Positions 7,058 through 14,659 of a DNA stretch of 35,887 nucleotides are shown in pieces. The DNA lies in NCBI GenBank assembly GCA_965363755.1, contig CBDTVL010000008.1, positions 1 to 35,887 on the forward strand, read 5' to 3'. The stretch comes from JL08 sp965363755. Its GTDB lineage: Bacteria; Pseudomonadota; Alphaproteobacteria; Rhodobacterales; Rhodobacteraceae. Both the position numbers and the translations under genes were made by a program. The first letter of the stretch is position 1, and each line of letters opens with the position of its first letter. A model generated the notes under the pieces. That model saw only the letters and a program-made list of their open reading frames with translations. It had not been told where the DNA came from and did no database searches.

Positions 7058-8663
7058 CAGCAAGGCTCCGTTTGAGGACATCAAGATCAGGCAGGCGCGG
7101 GGCAGCTGCGATCAATGATTGGGTATAGGGGTGCTGCGGATTTGCAAAGACGGCTTTGGTGTCACCCTGTTCCACGATCTGCCCCGCCTTCATAACTAAA
7201 ACCCGGTCGGTGACATTGCGAACAACACTCAGGTCATGGCTGATGAAGAGGTAGGTCAAATGATAGGCTTCACAAAGATCAGCCAGCAGATCGAGGATCT
7301 GGGCGCGAACCGAAACATCAAGAGCAGAGACAGCTTCGTCAAAAACAATCATTTCCGGTTTGATGATAAGCGCACGCGCGATAGCAATACGCTGGCGCTG
7401 TCCGCCGGAGAATTCATGAATGTACTTGCGCGCATCACTGGTGGAAAGTCCGACTGCAGTCAGTGCTTCGTCAATTGCTGTTTTGCGGGTTAGGCCCGTC
7501 GGCGGCGCGCTCAAAAGATGAAACGGCTCGGTGATTAGCCTGTCGACTCGGTGGCGCGGGTTAAAACTGCCAAACGGGTCTTGAAAAACCACCTGCATTT
7601 TACGCCGGACGTTGAGGTTGGGGCGATGGTCGGCAAAAACCGGCTCGCCATCCAGAGTGATTTCGCCCTCCTGCACCGCTTCCAGCCCCAGAATCGCGCG
7701 TGTCAGTGTGGATTTTCCACAGCCGCTTTCGCCGACCAGCCCCAGTCGTTCGCCTTTCTCAAGGGTGAAGCTGACATTCTTAACCGCCCGAAAGCTGCCC
7801 GGCTTGCCAAAAAGTTGAGTGCGCGGCAGCCGATAGTCCCGGCTAACATTCTCCACTTTGAGCAAAGCTGACGGTGCCGGGCGCGTTGGAAGGGTGACGC
7901 GATGGTCAGACGCCTCAAACAACATCTGTGTGTAGGGGTGTCGCATATTTGCGAGAATGTGTTGTGTTGGCCCTGCCTCAACCACCGCACCCTTGCGCAT
8001 GATGACAATTGTGTCGGCCATATCCGAAACCACGGCCAAATCGTGCGTGATCATTAGCAGACCCATACCAAAATCATCAACAAGGTCGCGCAAAAGTTTC
8101 AGAATTTGCGCCTGCGTGGTCACGTCGAGCGCGGTTGTCGGCTCATCCGCAATCAGAAGTTTGGGGCGTAGAGCGATGGCCATTGCGATGACCACGCGTT
8201 GACGTTGTCCGCCGCTTAGCTCGTGGGGGTATCGTGTGAGCGGAAAACGATTTTCGGGAAGACCAACGCGGTCGAGAACAGCGCGGGCCGCTTCTTTGGC
8301 CTTTGCCAGGGGCAATGCGTCGTGGATAAGGATGGTTTCGGCGACCTGATCTCCGATGGTTTGGACCGGGTTGAGCGCTGTCATCGGTTCTTGAAATACC
8401 ATACCGATGTCATTGCCGCGCATTTCACACATCTGGGGCTCACTCGCGGTCAGAAGATTGGCTTGATCCAGCATGATCTGACCCGAAGATGTTGCCCCGC
8501 GTGGCAACAACTGCATGATTGCAAACGCGGTCATGGATTTGCCGGAGCCGCTTTCCCCCGTGACTGCCACTATTTGCCCGGGATCAACGCTCAGGTTGAG
8601 GTCGTGAAGGATTGGCGTGCCATTGATCGAGAGCGACAGATTTGAAATGTTCAGCAGGCTCAT
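7050..8663 (-). CDS. ABC transporter ATPase with two fused nucleotide-binding domains (DppD-DppF / YejF type)
   Basis: At 537 residues this protein joins two complete ABC cassettes. The first has Walker A GESGSGKS (36-43), signature LSGGQRQ (149-155) and Walker B LLIADEP. The second has Walker A GESGCGKS (311-318), signature FSGGQRQ and IVFDEA. The linker contains the RHPYTQMLFEA segment typical of the oligopeptide/dipeptide importer ATPases, repeated at the C-terminus (QHPYTQSLIAAAP). It would drive ATP-dependent uptake through the two permeases encoded just upstream. Its ATG overlaps the dppC-like stop by four bases (ATGA) and its own end overlaps the aldehyde dehydrogenase start. Substrate not determinable. 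Confidence 0.93.
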   Translation of the reverse strand: MSLLNISNLSLSINGTPILHDLNLSVDPGQIVAVTGESGSGKSMTAFAIMQLLPRGATSSGQIMLDQANLLTASEPQMCEMRGNDIGMVFQEPMTALNPVQTIGDQVAETILIHDALPLAKAKEAARAVLDRVGLPENRFPLTRYPHELSGGQRQRVVIAMAIALRPKLLIADEPTTALDVTTQAQILKLLRDLVDDFGMGLLMITHDLAVVSDMADTIVIMRKGAVVEAGPTQHILANMRHPYTQMLFEASDHRVTLPTRPAPSALLKVENVSRDYRLPRTQLFGKPGSFRAVKNVSFTLEKGERLGLVGESGCGKSTLTRAILGLEAVQEGEITLDGEPVFADHRPNLNVRRKMQVVFQDPFGSFNPRHRVDRLITEPFHLLSAPPTGLTRKTAIDEALTAVGLSTSDARKYIHEFSGGQRQRIAIARALIIKPEMIVFDEAVSALDVSVRAQILDLLADLCEAYHLTYLFISHDLSVVRNVTDRVLVMKAGQIVEQGDTKAVFANPQHPYTQSLIAAAPRLPDLDVLKRSLADV

Positions 8664-9493
8664 GATCTCGCCGCCCGGATTTGTGGATCCAACGCATCGC
8701 GCAGCCCATCTCCCATCAGGTTCAAACCCAGAACGGTCAAGATGATGGCAAAACCGGGCATCAGCGCCAGATGTGGGGCAAAGCTGACCATGGTTTGTGC
8801 GTCAGCCAGCATGCGCCCCCAACTTGGCGTTGGCGGTTGCGCACCAAGTCCAACATACGACAAGGCAGCCTCGGCCAGGATGCCAAGGCTGAACTGAATG
8901 GTGCTTTGCACGATGAGCAGGTTCAGGATGTTGGGCAGGATATGCTCAAAAGAAATTCTTGTGGTGGATTTGCCCGACACCCGCGCAGCAAGGATGAATT
9001 CGCGTTCCCACAGGCTGAGCGCGGCGCCTCGGGTTACGCGGGCAAATACAGGGATATTGAATATTCCGATGGCGATAATTGCGTTGACCGCACTGGGTCC
9101 AAAAACAGCCGTGATCAGAATGGCGATTACAAGGCTGGGAAAGGCAAATATCAGGTCATTGCCGCGCATGATGACCTCGTCTAGCAGGCGGCCTTTGCGT
9201 GCCGCTGCTGCCAGACCAAGAGGGATGCCAGCCGCAATTCCGATCCCGACGGCAACGATTGCGACGGCGATGGAAGTGCGCGCGCCGACCATGATCATCG
9301 AAAAGACATCGCGGCCAAAATGGTCGGTGCCAAACCAGTTGGTGGCATTGGGTGTTTTGAGTTTGTTTGCAATGTTCAACAACTCGACATCGAACGGTGT
9401 CCAAAGGAACGAGATCAGCGCGGCAATGAGAAACAGGGCAGACAGCGCGCCTCCCAACAGCAAATTGCGCGACAGATATACCGACCTTCTCAT
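8660..9493 (-). CDS. ABC importer permease, DppC/OppC family
   Basis: This 277-residue inner-membrane permease has one N-terminal TM helix, a periplasmic loop with the hallmark NWFGTDHFGRDVFS (about 52-65), and a BPD-type transmembrane block. The EAA coupling loop is ILAARVSGKSTTRISFEHILPN, and the typical ending is GDGLRDALDPQIR. It pairs with the DppB-like permease to form the channel of a peptide/opine/nickel-class importer. It overlaps both neighbours by four bases (ATGA), so translation is coupled in the order dppB-like, dppC-like, ATPase, aldehyde dehydrogenase. Confidence 0.93.
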   Translation of the reverse strand: MRRSVYLSRNLLLGGALSALFLIAALISFLWTPFDVELLNIANKLKTPNATNWFGTDHFGRDVFSMIMVGARTSIAVAIVAVGIGIAAGIPLGLAAAARKGRLLDEVIMRGNDLIFAFPSLVIAILITAVFGPSAVNAIIAIGIFNIPVFARVTRGAALSLWEREFILAARVSGKSTTRISFEHILPNILNLLIVQSTIQFSLGILAEAALSYVGLGAQPPTPSWGRMLADAQTMVSFAPHLALMPGFAIILTVLGLNLMGDGLRDALDPQIRAARS

Positions 9494-10437
9494 GTGCGGG
9501 TCCTGAGCCGCGGATCGACGGCTGCGTAGGCCAAATCAACGAGGAAATTCACCAGGATGACGGAGAACACCAGCAGCATGACAACGGATTCTACGACAAT
9601 CAGGTCGCGTTGCGAGATGGATTGGAATACCAGCCGCCCAAGCCCGGGCAGAAAGAAGACCTGTTCAATAATAATCGCTCCGGCCAATAGAAACGAAAAC
9701 TGCAGCCCGATGATTGTCAGCACCGGGATCAGCGCATTGCGCAGGGCATGCCGCCACAGGGCCTGGCGCTGGGTCAGGCCTTTTGCCCGCGCAGTGCGCA
9801 TATAGTCCTGTGAAAGAGTGTCCAGCAATGACGAGCGCATGACCCGTGCGAGGATTGCGGCCTGCGGCAACGCCAGAGATATCGCCGGCAGCGTAAGTGA
9901 TTTTAGTCCCCCCCCAAATCCCTTTTCCCACCCCGGAAAACCACCAGCTGAAAACCAGCGCAGGTTAATTGAAAATATCAGCACCATCACCATGGCGAAC
10001 CAGAAATTTGGAATAGCAACGCCCAACTGCGTGGCACCCATAACGGCTACATCTCCGGGCCCACCACGCCGGGCAGCGGCGTAGATGCCAGCAGGAAAGG
10101 CAATCAGCGTTGATAAAGTCAGGGCATATATTGCAAGCGGAAGAGACACCCAAAGCCGATCACCGATCATCTCTGCCACAGGTGTTCGATAGGTATAAGA
10201 CGTGCCAAAGTTGCCCGTCAGCATGCCGCTGACCCAATCGAAATAGCGCTGATGTTTCGGGACATCGAGCCCCAGTTCGGCGCGCAAGGCAGCAACCGTA
10301 TCCGGCTGGGCATTCAATCCCAGCATGAATGAAGCAGGATCGCCGGGAGCGATTTCGATCACAAAAAAGATGACAAAGCTGGCCACGGTCAAACTAAGGC
10401 ACAGGGAAATCAGACGTTTGAGCATGTAGCGCAGCAT
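9490..10437 (-). CDS. ABC importer permease, DppB/OppB family
   Basis: This 315-residue inner-membrane permease starts MLRYMLKRLISL, followed by the family features PGDPASFMLG, the periplasmic region GNFGTSYTYRTPV, and the EAA loop in ARVMRSSLLDTLSQDYMRTARAKG. It ends VDLAYAAVDPRLR. It forms the heterodimeric channel with the DppC-like protein. In this transporter class a solute-binding protein gene normally comes just before this gene. Here only decayed sequence is found upstream, so the importer must use a binding protein encoded elsewhere or be non-functional. Confidence 0.93.
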   Translation of the reverse strand: MLRYMLKRLISLCLSLTVASFVIFFVIEIAPGDPASFMLGLNAQPDTVAALRAELGLDVPKHQRYFDWVSGMLTGNFGTSYTYRTPVAEMIGDRLWVSLPLAIYALTLSTLIAFPAGIYAAARRGGPGDVAVMGATQLGVAIPNFWFAMVMVLIFSINLRWFSAGGFPGWEKGFGGGLKSLTLPAISLALPQAAILARVMRSSLLDTLSQDYMRTARAKGLTQRQALWRHALRNALIPVLTIIGLQFSFLLAGAIIIEQVFFLPGLGRLVFQSISQRDLIVVESVVMLLVFSVILVNFLVDLAYAAVDPRLRTRT

Positions 10438-10457
10438 ATTCGAACGCTAGCGGTGGT

Positions 10458-10499
10458 TTATGGTGCGGTCCAGTAGGTTACGACGTCGGCAGCATCCCG
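10458..10499 (-). pseudogene. Possible last codons of a lost solute-binding protein gene
   Basis: Reading the minus strand, an open frame encodes RDAADVVTYWTAP followed by TAA at 10458-10460, 20 bases before the dppB-like start. Position, spacing and the Tyr-Trp-rich tail would fit the C-terminus of the periplasmic binding protein that normally precedes this importer. Only 13 codons are readable, so the identification rests mainly on context and is tentative. Confidence 0.22.
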
Positions 10500-10509
10500 C
10501 GAGTGTGAT

Positions 10510-10839
10510 TTAGAGAGTCCTTTGAGCAAAGATCATCAACACGCCGCTTGTCCCGATAGAGCTGGCGTCGATGAGAGTCGCTTTTGCGGTCTTCTGAATG
10601 GACAAGTTCATTCCTGCGACGACTAGCGCTGTGGCGATGATGGCAGAGAGTAATGCACCCGCCGTTTGCGTCATTCCGATGACTAGCGCCAAAGTAAATG
10701 TCCCCGGGAATTGAATGATCTTCGCAGCCCAACGACCAGCTTTGGCCGAATTATTTCGGGCTGAACCAAATCATGCCAGGTACATATGCGGCAATTGTGC
10801 CGAGAGCTGCAGCCGTCCAGTTTATGAGTGAAAATCCAT
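10510..10839 (-). pseudogene. Decayed DUF1761-family membrane protein gene
   Basis: Read in pieces, the minus strand gives LINWTAAALGTIAAYVPGM then IWFSPK*FGQSW and, in another frame, GRWAAKIIQFPGTFTLALV followed by hydrophobic segments, ending at TAA 10510-10512. NW near the start plus the (W/Y)(Y/F)SP-x-x-FG-x-x-W motif is the signature of DUF1761, small proteins with about four TM helices and unknown function. Three lesions are visible. The plausible ATG at 10839 needs one extra T in the T run at about 10832-10835 to enter the frame; the inverse complement of TTA at 10751-10753 is an in-frame stop; and a frameshift near 10730 separates the two halves. It follows the AHSA1 remnant by about 20 bases, consistent with a former operon. 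Confidence 0.7.
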
Positions 10840-10858
10840 CAGATGTGCCCCTTGGCGA

Positions 10859-11127
10859 TTACGTTAGTGTGGCATCAAGCGCTTCGAGAATGTTTTTCCA
10901 ACCACCCAGATTGTTGTCACCGGTTTCAGCGTCCAGAAAACGGAGGTGAGTGAGGGCAACATGTGTGCCGCCATCGACGCAGGAAAAAGTAAGCGTGAGT
11001 GTACTGTCGTCCACGGAATACGGGCCGACCCAGGTAAAGACGATGCGGTCATATGGATTGATCTCGAGATACTTTCCCGAATGGGAATTTCGTTCTCGCC
11101 AGCCTGCATAACGATGTCAAAATGACC
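10859..11127 (-). pseudogene. C-terminal half of an AHSA1/SRPBCC (START-like) protein, frameshifted
   Basis: The first frame reads RGHFDIVMQAGENEIP and a second frame, one base off, reads GKYLEINPYDRIVFTW and then WVGPYSVDDSTLTLTFSCVD, ending LGGWKNILEALDATLT and TAA at 10859. The YLEI-x-PY-x-R-I-V-F-T-W block and the final GW...LL/ILEAL are typical of AHSA1 (activator of Hsp90 homologue) domains, ligand-binding START-like folds that often accompany ArsR regulators. One missing C near 11083-11086 would restore the frame. The N-terminal half of the domain is absent; the sequence runs directly into an ArsR-like segment. The 90-codon open frame at 10864-11136 mixes these two frames and is not a real gene. 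Confidence 0.72.
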
Positions 11128-11128
11128 T

Positions 11129-11322
11129 CTGTTCAAGGGCCTTGATATGTTTGGAGTCGGAGTTGAGGTTCATGTCGAATTGGGTGCGAATGTCGGTGAC
11201 ACTCGTCGGCCCTGTTGCGCAAAGAGCGTCAGAATGGTCCGGCGGATGGGGTCACTCGCGGCTTTGAGAGTGTCACTAAGCGGGTTTGTGGCTATTCGTT
11301 CAGCTATATGGGCGAATGAGTG
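11129..11322 (-). pseudogene. Truncated and frameshifted ArsR-family regulator remnant
   Basis: One frame reads LSDTLKAASDPIRRTILTLF then AQQG, the N-terminal helix pair of an ArsR winged-helix regulator (ALADPTRRxIL type). After a frameshift between about 11196 and 11211 another frame reads VTDIRTQFDMNLNSDSKHIK then ALEQ, which matches the recognition helix (S-K-H-I-K-x-L-E). No start codon is found before the in-frame TGA at 11323-11325. Everything after ALEQ, including the wing, is missing: the sequence jumps to the middle of the AHSA1 domain, so a deletion appears to have fused the two remnants. ArsR-AHSA1 pairs are a familiar operon arrangement. Confidence 0.65.
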
Positions 11323-11350
11323 TCAGTGCTGCGTGCCGAGTGTCCGGTTG

Positions 11351-14300
11351 CTAATGAAAATCGCGGGACTTGGGAATCACACGGACGTTGCGGGGATGGC
11401 GTGAATGATGATCGGGTACCGGGCGCTGCAATTCATCGGCGCGCGATAGGTCGACTGCCATCGGCTCGTTTGCCAAACGTTCCAGCGCGTCGGTGCGATC
11501 TTCCAGATGTTGAACGACCACGTGGATGACATCTTCGTCACGCTGTACATACCCGCGCACGCTGATCAGGCGGGCGCCCATGATGACCTTGCGAAACTGC
11601 GCCATCACCTTGGGCCAGACGACCAGATTTGCCACCCCGGTTTCATCCTCCAGCGTGATAAAACACACGCCCTTGGCAGTGCCGGGGCGTTGGCGGATCA
11701 ATACAACCCCGGCCAGAGAAACCCGCTGCCCGTTGCGGCTGCGGATCAGGTCACAAGCCGCTGTGTAGCGCTGCCTTGCCATGCTTTTGCGCAGGAATGA
11801 CATTGGATGTGCTTTGAGCGACAGGCGCAGGGTCTGGTAATCGGCGACGACATGTTCGCATTTGGGCATGGCCGGCAGTGTCACGGCAGTGTCTTGACCT
11901 TCGTCGGCGCTGTCTGTTGTCGTAAAAAGGGGCAGGTTTGGAGCGTCTTTCAGGGCACGGGCCTCCCATAACGCGGCGCGGCGATCCAGCGAGATGGACC
12001 GGAACGCATCAGCTGCGGCAAGCTTGCCAATGGTACCTGCATCAGCCCGAACACGGGTCTTGAGGTCTTCCAGGCCGGTAAAGGGAACTGTACGTGCCGT
12101 CATCAGCCGTTCCGCCACATCATGTCTCAGACCATCGATCTGGCGCAGACCAAGACGCACGGCAAAGGCCTGTGGTCCCACGGGTTCCAGCGTATTGTCC
12201 CAATCGCTATAGTTTACATCTGGCGGGCGCAGTTTGATCCCATGCTCGCGCGCATCCCGCACGATCTGCGCCGGGGCGTAGAACCCCATAGGCTGAGAAT
12301 TCAGCAGAGCGGCACAGAATACATCGGGATAGTAATGTTTGATCCAGCTTGAGATGTAGACCAGCAACGCGAAACTGGCCGCATGGCTTTCGGGAAAGCC
12401 GTAATCCCCGAATCCCTTGATCTGATCAAAGCACCTTTGCGCGAATTCTAGATCATAGCCGCGCGCCACCATGCGCCCCACCATCTTTTCCTGTAACGTC
12501 TCAATTGTGCCGCGTGAGCGGAAGGTGGCCATTGCTTTGCGCAATTCATTCGCCTCAGCGGGGCTAAACTTGGCGGCATCAATTGCGATCTTCATCGCCT
12601 GTTCCTGAAAGATCGGCACGCCCTTGGTGCGGTTCAGGATCTTTCTCAACTCGTTGGGATCATGTTCCGGCCCGGGAGAAGGGTATTCTACCTTTTCTTT
12701 TCCGCTGCGGCGGCGCAGGTACGGGTGGACCATATCGCCCTGAATGGGGCCGGGCCGGACGATGGCGACCTGAATGACCAGATCGTAAAATGTGCGGGGT
12801 TTCAGGCGGGGCAGCATGTTCATCTGGGCGCGGCTTTCGACCTGAAAAACCCCTACGCTGTCGCCTTTGCACAGCATGTCATAGACTGGCATGTCTTCTT
12901 TGGGGACGTTTGCCAGATCGTAACGTTTGCCATAATGCGCGTCGATCAGATCGAACGCTTTGCGAATGCAGGTCAGCATGCCCAGTGCCAGAACATCAAC
13001 CTTGAGGATGCGCAGTTCGTCAATATCGTCTTTGTCCCATTCGATGAAGCTGCGATCAGCCATGGCCCCGTTGCCAATGGGAACGGTCCGGGTCAGGGGC
13101 GTTTCGGTGAGGATGAACCCGCCCACATGTTGGCTTAGGTGACGTGGCATCCCGATCATCTGATCAGCCAGCTTGATTGTGCGGGCGATCAGCGGATCAC
13201 GCAGATCAAGCCCCGCCTCTTCGGCTTCTTTGACTCCGACTTCTCGCCCAAAGCTGCCCCAGATTGTTTTAGCCAGCGCAACGGTGATGTCTTCTGACAA
13301 GCCCATCACCTTGCCGACTTCGCGGATGGCGCTTCGGGGCCGATAGTGAATGACGGTTGCACATAAACCTGCACGATCGCGGCCGTATTTCTCGTAGATA
13401 TGCTGGATCACCTCTTCGCGGCGCTCGTGTTCAAAATCCACGTCGATATCTGGCGGTTCCTTGCGTTCTTCCGAAATAAAACGCTCGAACAGCAAATCAT
13501 GTTTCGAAGGGTCTACGGCGGTAATGCCAAGGACGTAACACACCGCTGAATTTGCGGCAGACCCGCGGCCCTGGCACAGGATGGGCGGGCTGACCCCATA
13601 CCGGGCATATTGGATGATCTCGTGGATGGTCAGGAAGTATTGCGCAATGTCGAGCTTGGCGATCATTGCCAGTTCTTTTCCCAGTGTTGCGCGGGTCTTG
13701 TCCGGCACTCCCTCTGGATAGCGCCAGTCGGCTCCTGTCCACGTCAACTCAGTCAGATATTCTTGCGGGCTGCGGCCTTTGGGCACGGTTTCCTGCGGGT
13801 ATTCATACGCGAGCTCTGTCAGATCGAAATAGCAGGCATCTGCCACCTCCCGGGTCGCCCGTATCGCATGCGGCCATTGTGCAAAAAGCCGCTGCATCTG
13901 TGTTGGTGATTTCAGGTGGCGTTCTGCATTGGCCTGCAGCAGAAAGCCTGCTTTTGTGATCGTTGTTTTGTGCAGGATGCAGGTCATGATGTCTTGCAAT
14001 GGACGGCGCTCGGGTGCGTGGTAATGCACATCATTTGTGGCCAGAATCGACAGGCCATGTGCCCGGGCCACCCGATCAAGCCGATTGATCCGGGCGCGAT
14101 CATCCCCACGGTAAAGATAACTAGCTGCGATGTGGCGCAGGCTTGGCAGGGCGCGGGTCAACTGGCGCAGGGTGGCCGCAAAATGGCGCAGATCACCGTC
14201 GGGCACGGCAATCAGCTGTACGTCTTGGGCATGGGCAGCCAGATCATCCAAGGTGATGTCGCATTCACCTTTCGCCTGCCAGCCCCCGTCCACATCGTTC

Positions 14301-14659
14301 ATCTTGCCTTTGGATAACAGCACGCACAGTCTTCCATAGGCGGCGCGGTCACGGGGGTAGGCCAGAAATTCCTCACCCGAGACCAGTTGCAAACGGCAGC
14401 CAATAACAGGCCGTAGACAAGCCTTCTTGGCTTCGGCATGCAACCGCACCACCCCCGCCATTGTATTCAGATCAGCAATGCCAAGCGCGTCATAGCCCTG
14501 CGTCCATGCGGTCGCACTCAGATCAACCGCATCAGAGGCCCCCCGCAGGAAAGAGAAACAGCTGGTAACGCCAAGTTCAACAAACGGGGCCTTTGGATTT
14601 GGCACAAAGCTGTCCTTTGTCAGGGTCCGTCTTTGGGGATGGGTGTCGGTTTCTGGCAT
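11351..14659 (-). CDS. dnaE2: Error-prone DNA polymerase III alpha subunit, DnaE2 (ImuC)
   Basis: This 1102-residue C-family polymerase performs translesion DNA synthesis and SOS mutagenesis together with ImuA and ImuB. The N-terminal PHP domain (about 25-280) includes NDVHYH (209-214). The palm has the catalytic motif PDIDVDFE with D406 and D408 and the third carboxylate D555 in ILKVDVLALG, the same spacing as E. coli DnaE. GRGSAANSAVCYVLG (364-378) and HVGGFILTETPL (511-522) are further landmarks. A C-terminal OB domain (about 980-1060, VSLAGVVLIRQRPGTAKG) and the ending HPRNVRVIPKSRDFH are typical of DnaE2; the tau-binding end of replicative DnaE is absent. The ATG overlaps the imuB stop (TAATG). 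Third gene of the SOS operon. Confidence 0.97.
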   Translation of the reverse strand: MPETDTHPQRRTLTKDSFVPNPKAPFVELGVTSCFSFLRGASDAVDLSATAWTQGYDALGIADLNTMAGVVRLHAEAKKACLRPVIGCRLQLVSGEEFLAYPRDRAAYGRLCVLLSKGKMNDVDGGWQAKGECDITLDDLAAHAQDVQLIAVPDGDLRHFAATLRQLTRALPSLRHIAASYLYRGDDRARINRLDRVARAHGLSILATNDVHYHAPERRPLQDIMTCILHKTTITKAGFLLQANAERHLKSPTQMQRLFAQWPHAIRATREVADACYFDLTELAYEYPQETVPKGRSPQEYLTELTWTGADWRYPEGVPDKTRATLGKELAMIAKLDIAQYFLTIHEIIQYARYGVSPPILCQGRGSAANSAVCYVLGITAVDPSKHDLLFERFISEERKEPPDIDVDFEHERREEVIQHIYEKYGRDRAGLCATVIHYRPRSAIREVGKVMGLSEDITVALAKTIWGSFGREVGVKEAEEAGLDLRDPLIARTIKLADQMIGMPRHLSQHVGGFILTETPLTRTVPIGNGAMADRSFIEWDKDDIDELRILKVDVLALGMLTCIRKAFDLIDAHYGKRYDLANVPKEDMPVYDMLCKGDSVGVFQVESRAQMNMLPRLKPRTFYDLVIQVAIVRPGPIQGDMVHPYLRRRSGKEKVEYPSPGPEHDPNELRKILNRTKGVPIFQEQAMKIAIDAAKFSPAEANELRKAMATFRSRGTIETLQEKMVGRMVARGYDLEFAQRCFDQIKGFGDYGFPESHAASFALLVYISSWIKHYYPDVFCAALLNSQPMGFYAPAQIVRDAREHGIKLRPPDVNYSDWDNTLEPVGPQAFAVRLGLRQIDGLRHDVAERLMTARTVPFTGLEDLKTRVRADAGTIGKLAAADAFRSISLDRRAALWEARALKDAPNLPLFTTTDSADEGQDTAVTLPAMPKCEHVVADYQTLRLSLKAHPMSFLRKSMARQRYTAACDLIRSRNGQRVSLAGVVLIRQRPGTAKGVCFITLEDETGVANLVVWPKVMAQFRKVIMGARLISVRGYVQRDEDVIHVVVQHLEDRTDALERLANEPMAVDLSRADELQRPVPDHHSRHPRNVRVIPKSRDFH

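Noticed and set aside
10478..10732. 84-codon and 60-codon open frames on the minus strand as small genes
   Set aside because: Both are fragments of the DUF1761 remnant in different frames; neither has a ribosome site or complete domain.
10864..11136. 90-codon open frame on the minus strand as an intact gene
   Set aside because: Its first part matches AHSA1, but the rest of the AHSA1 similarity is in another frame after a one-base shift, so it is a by-product of a frameshifted pseudogene.
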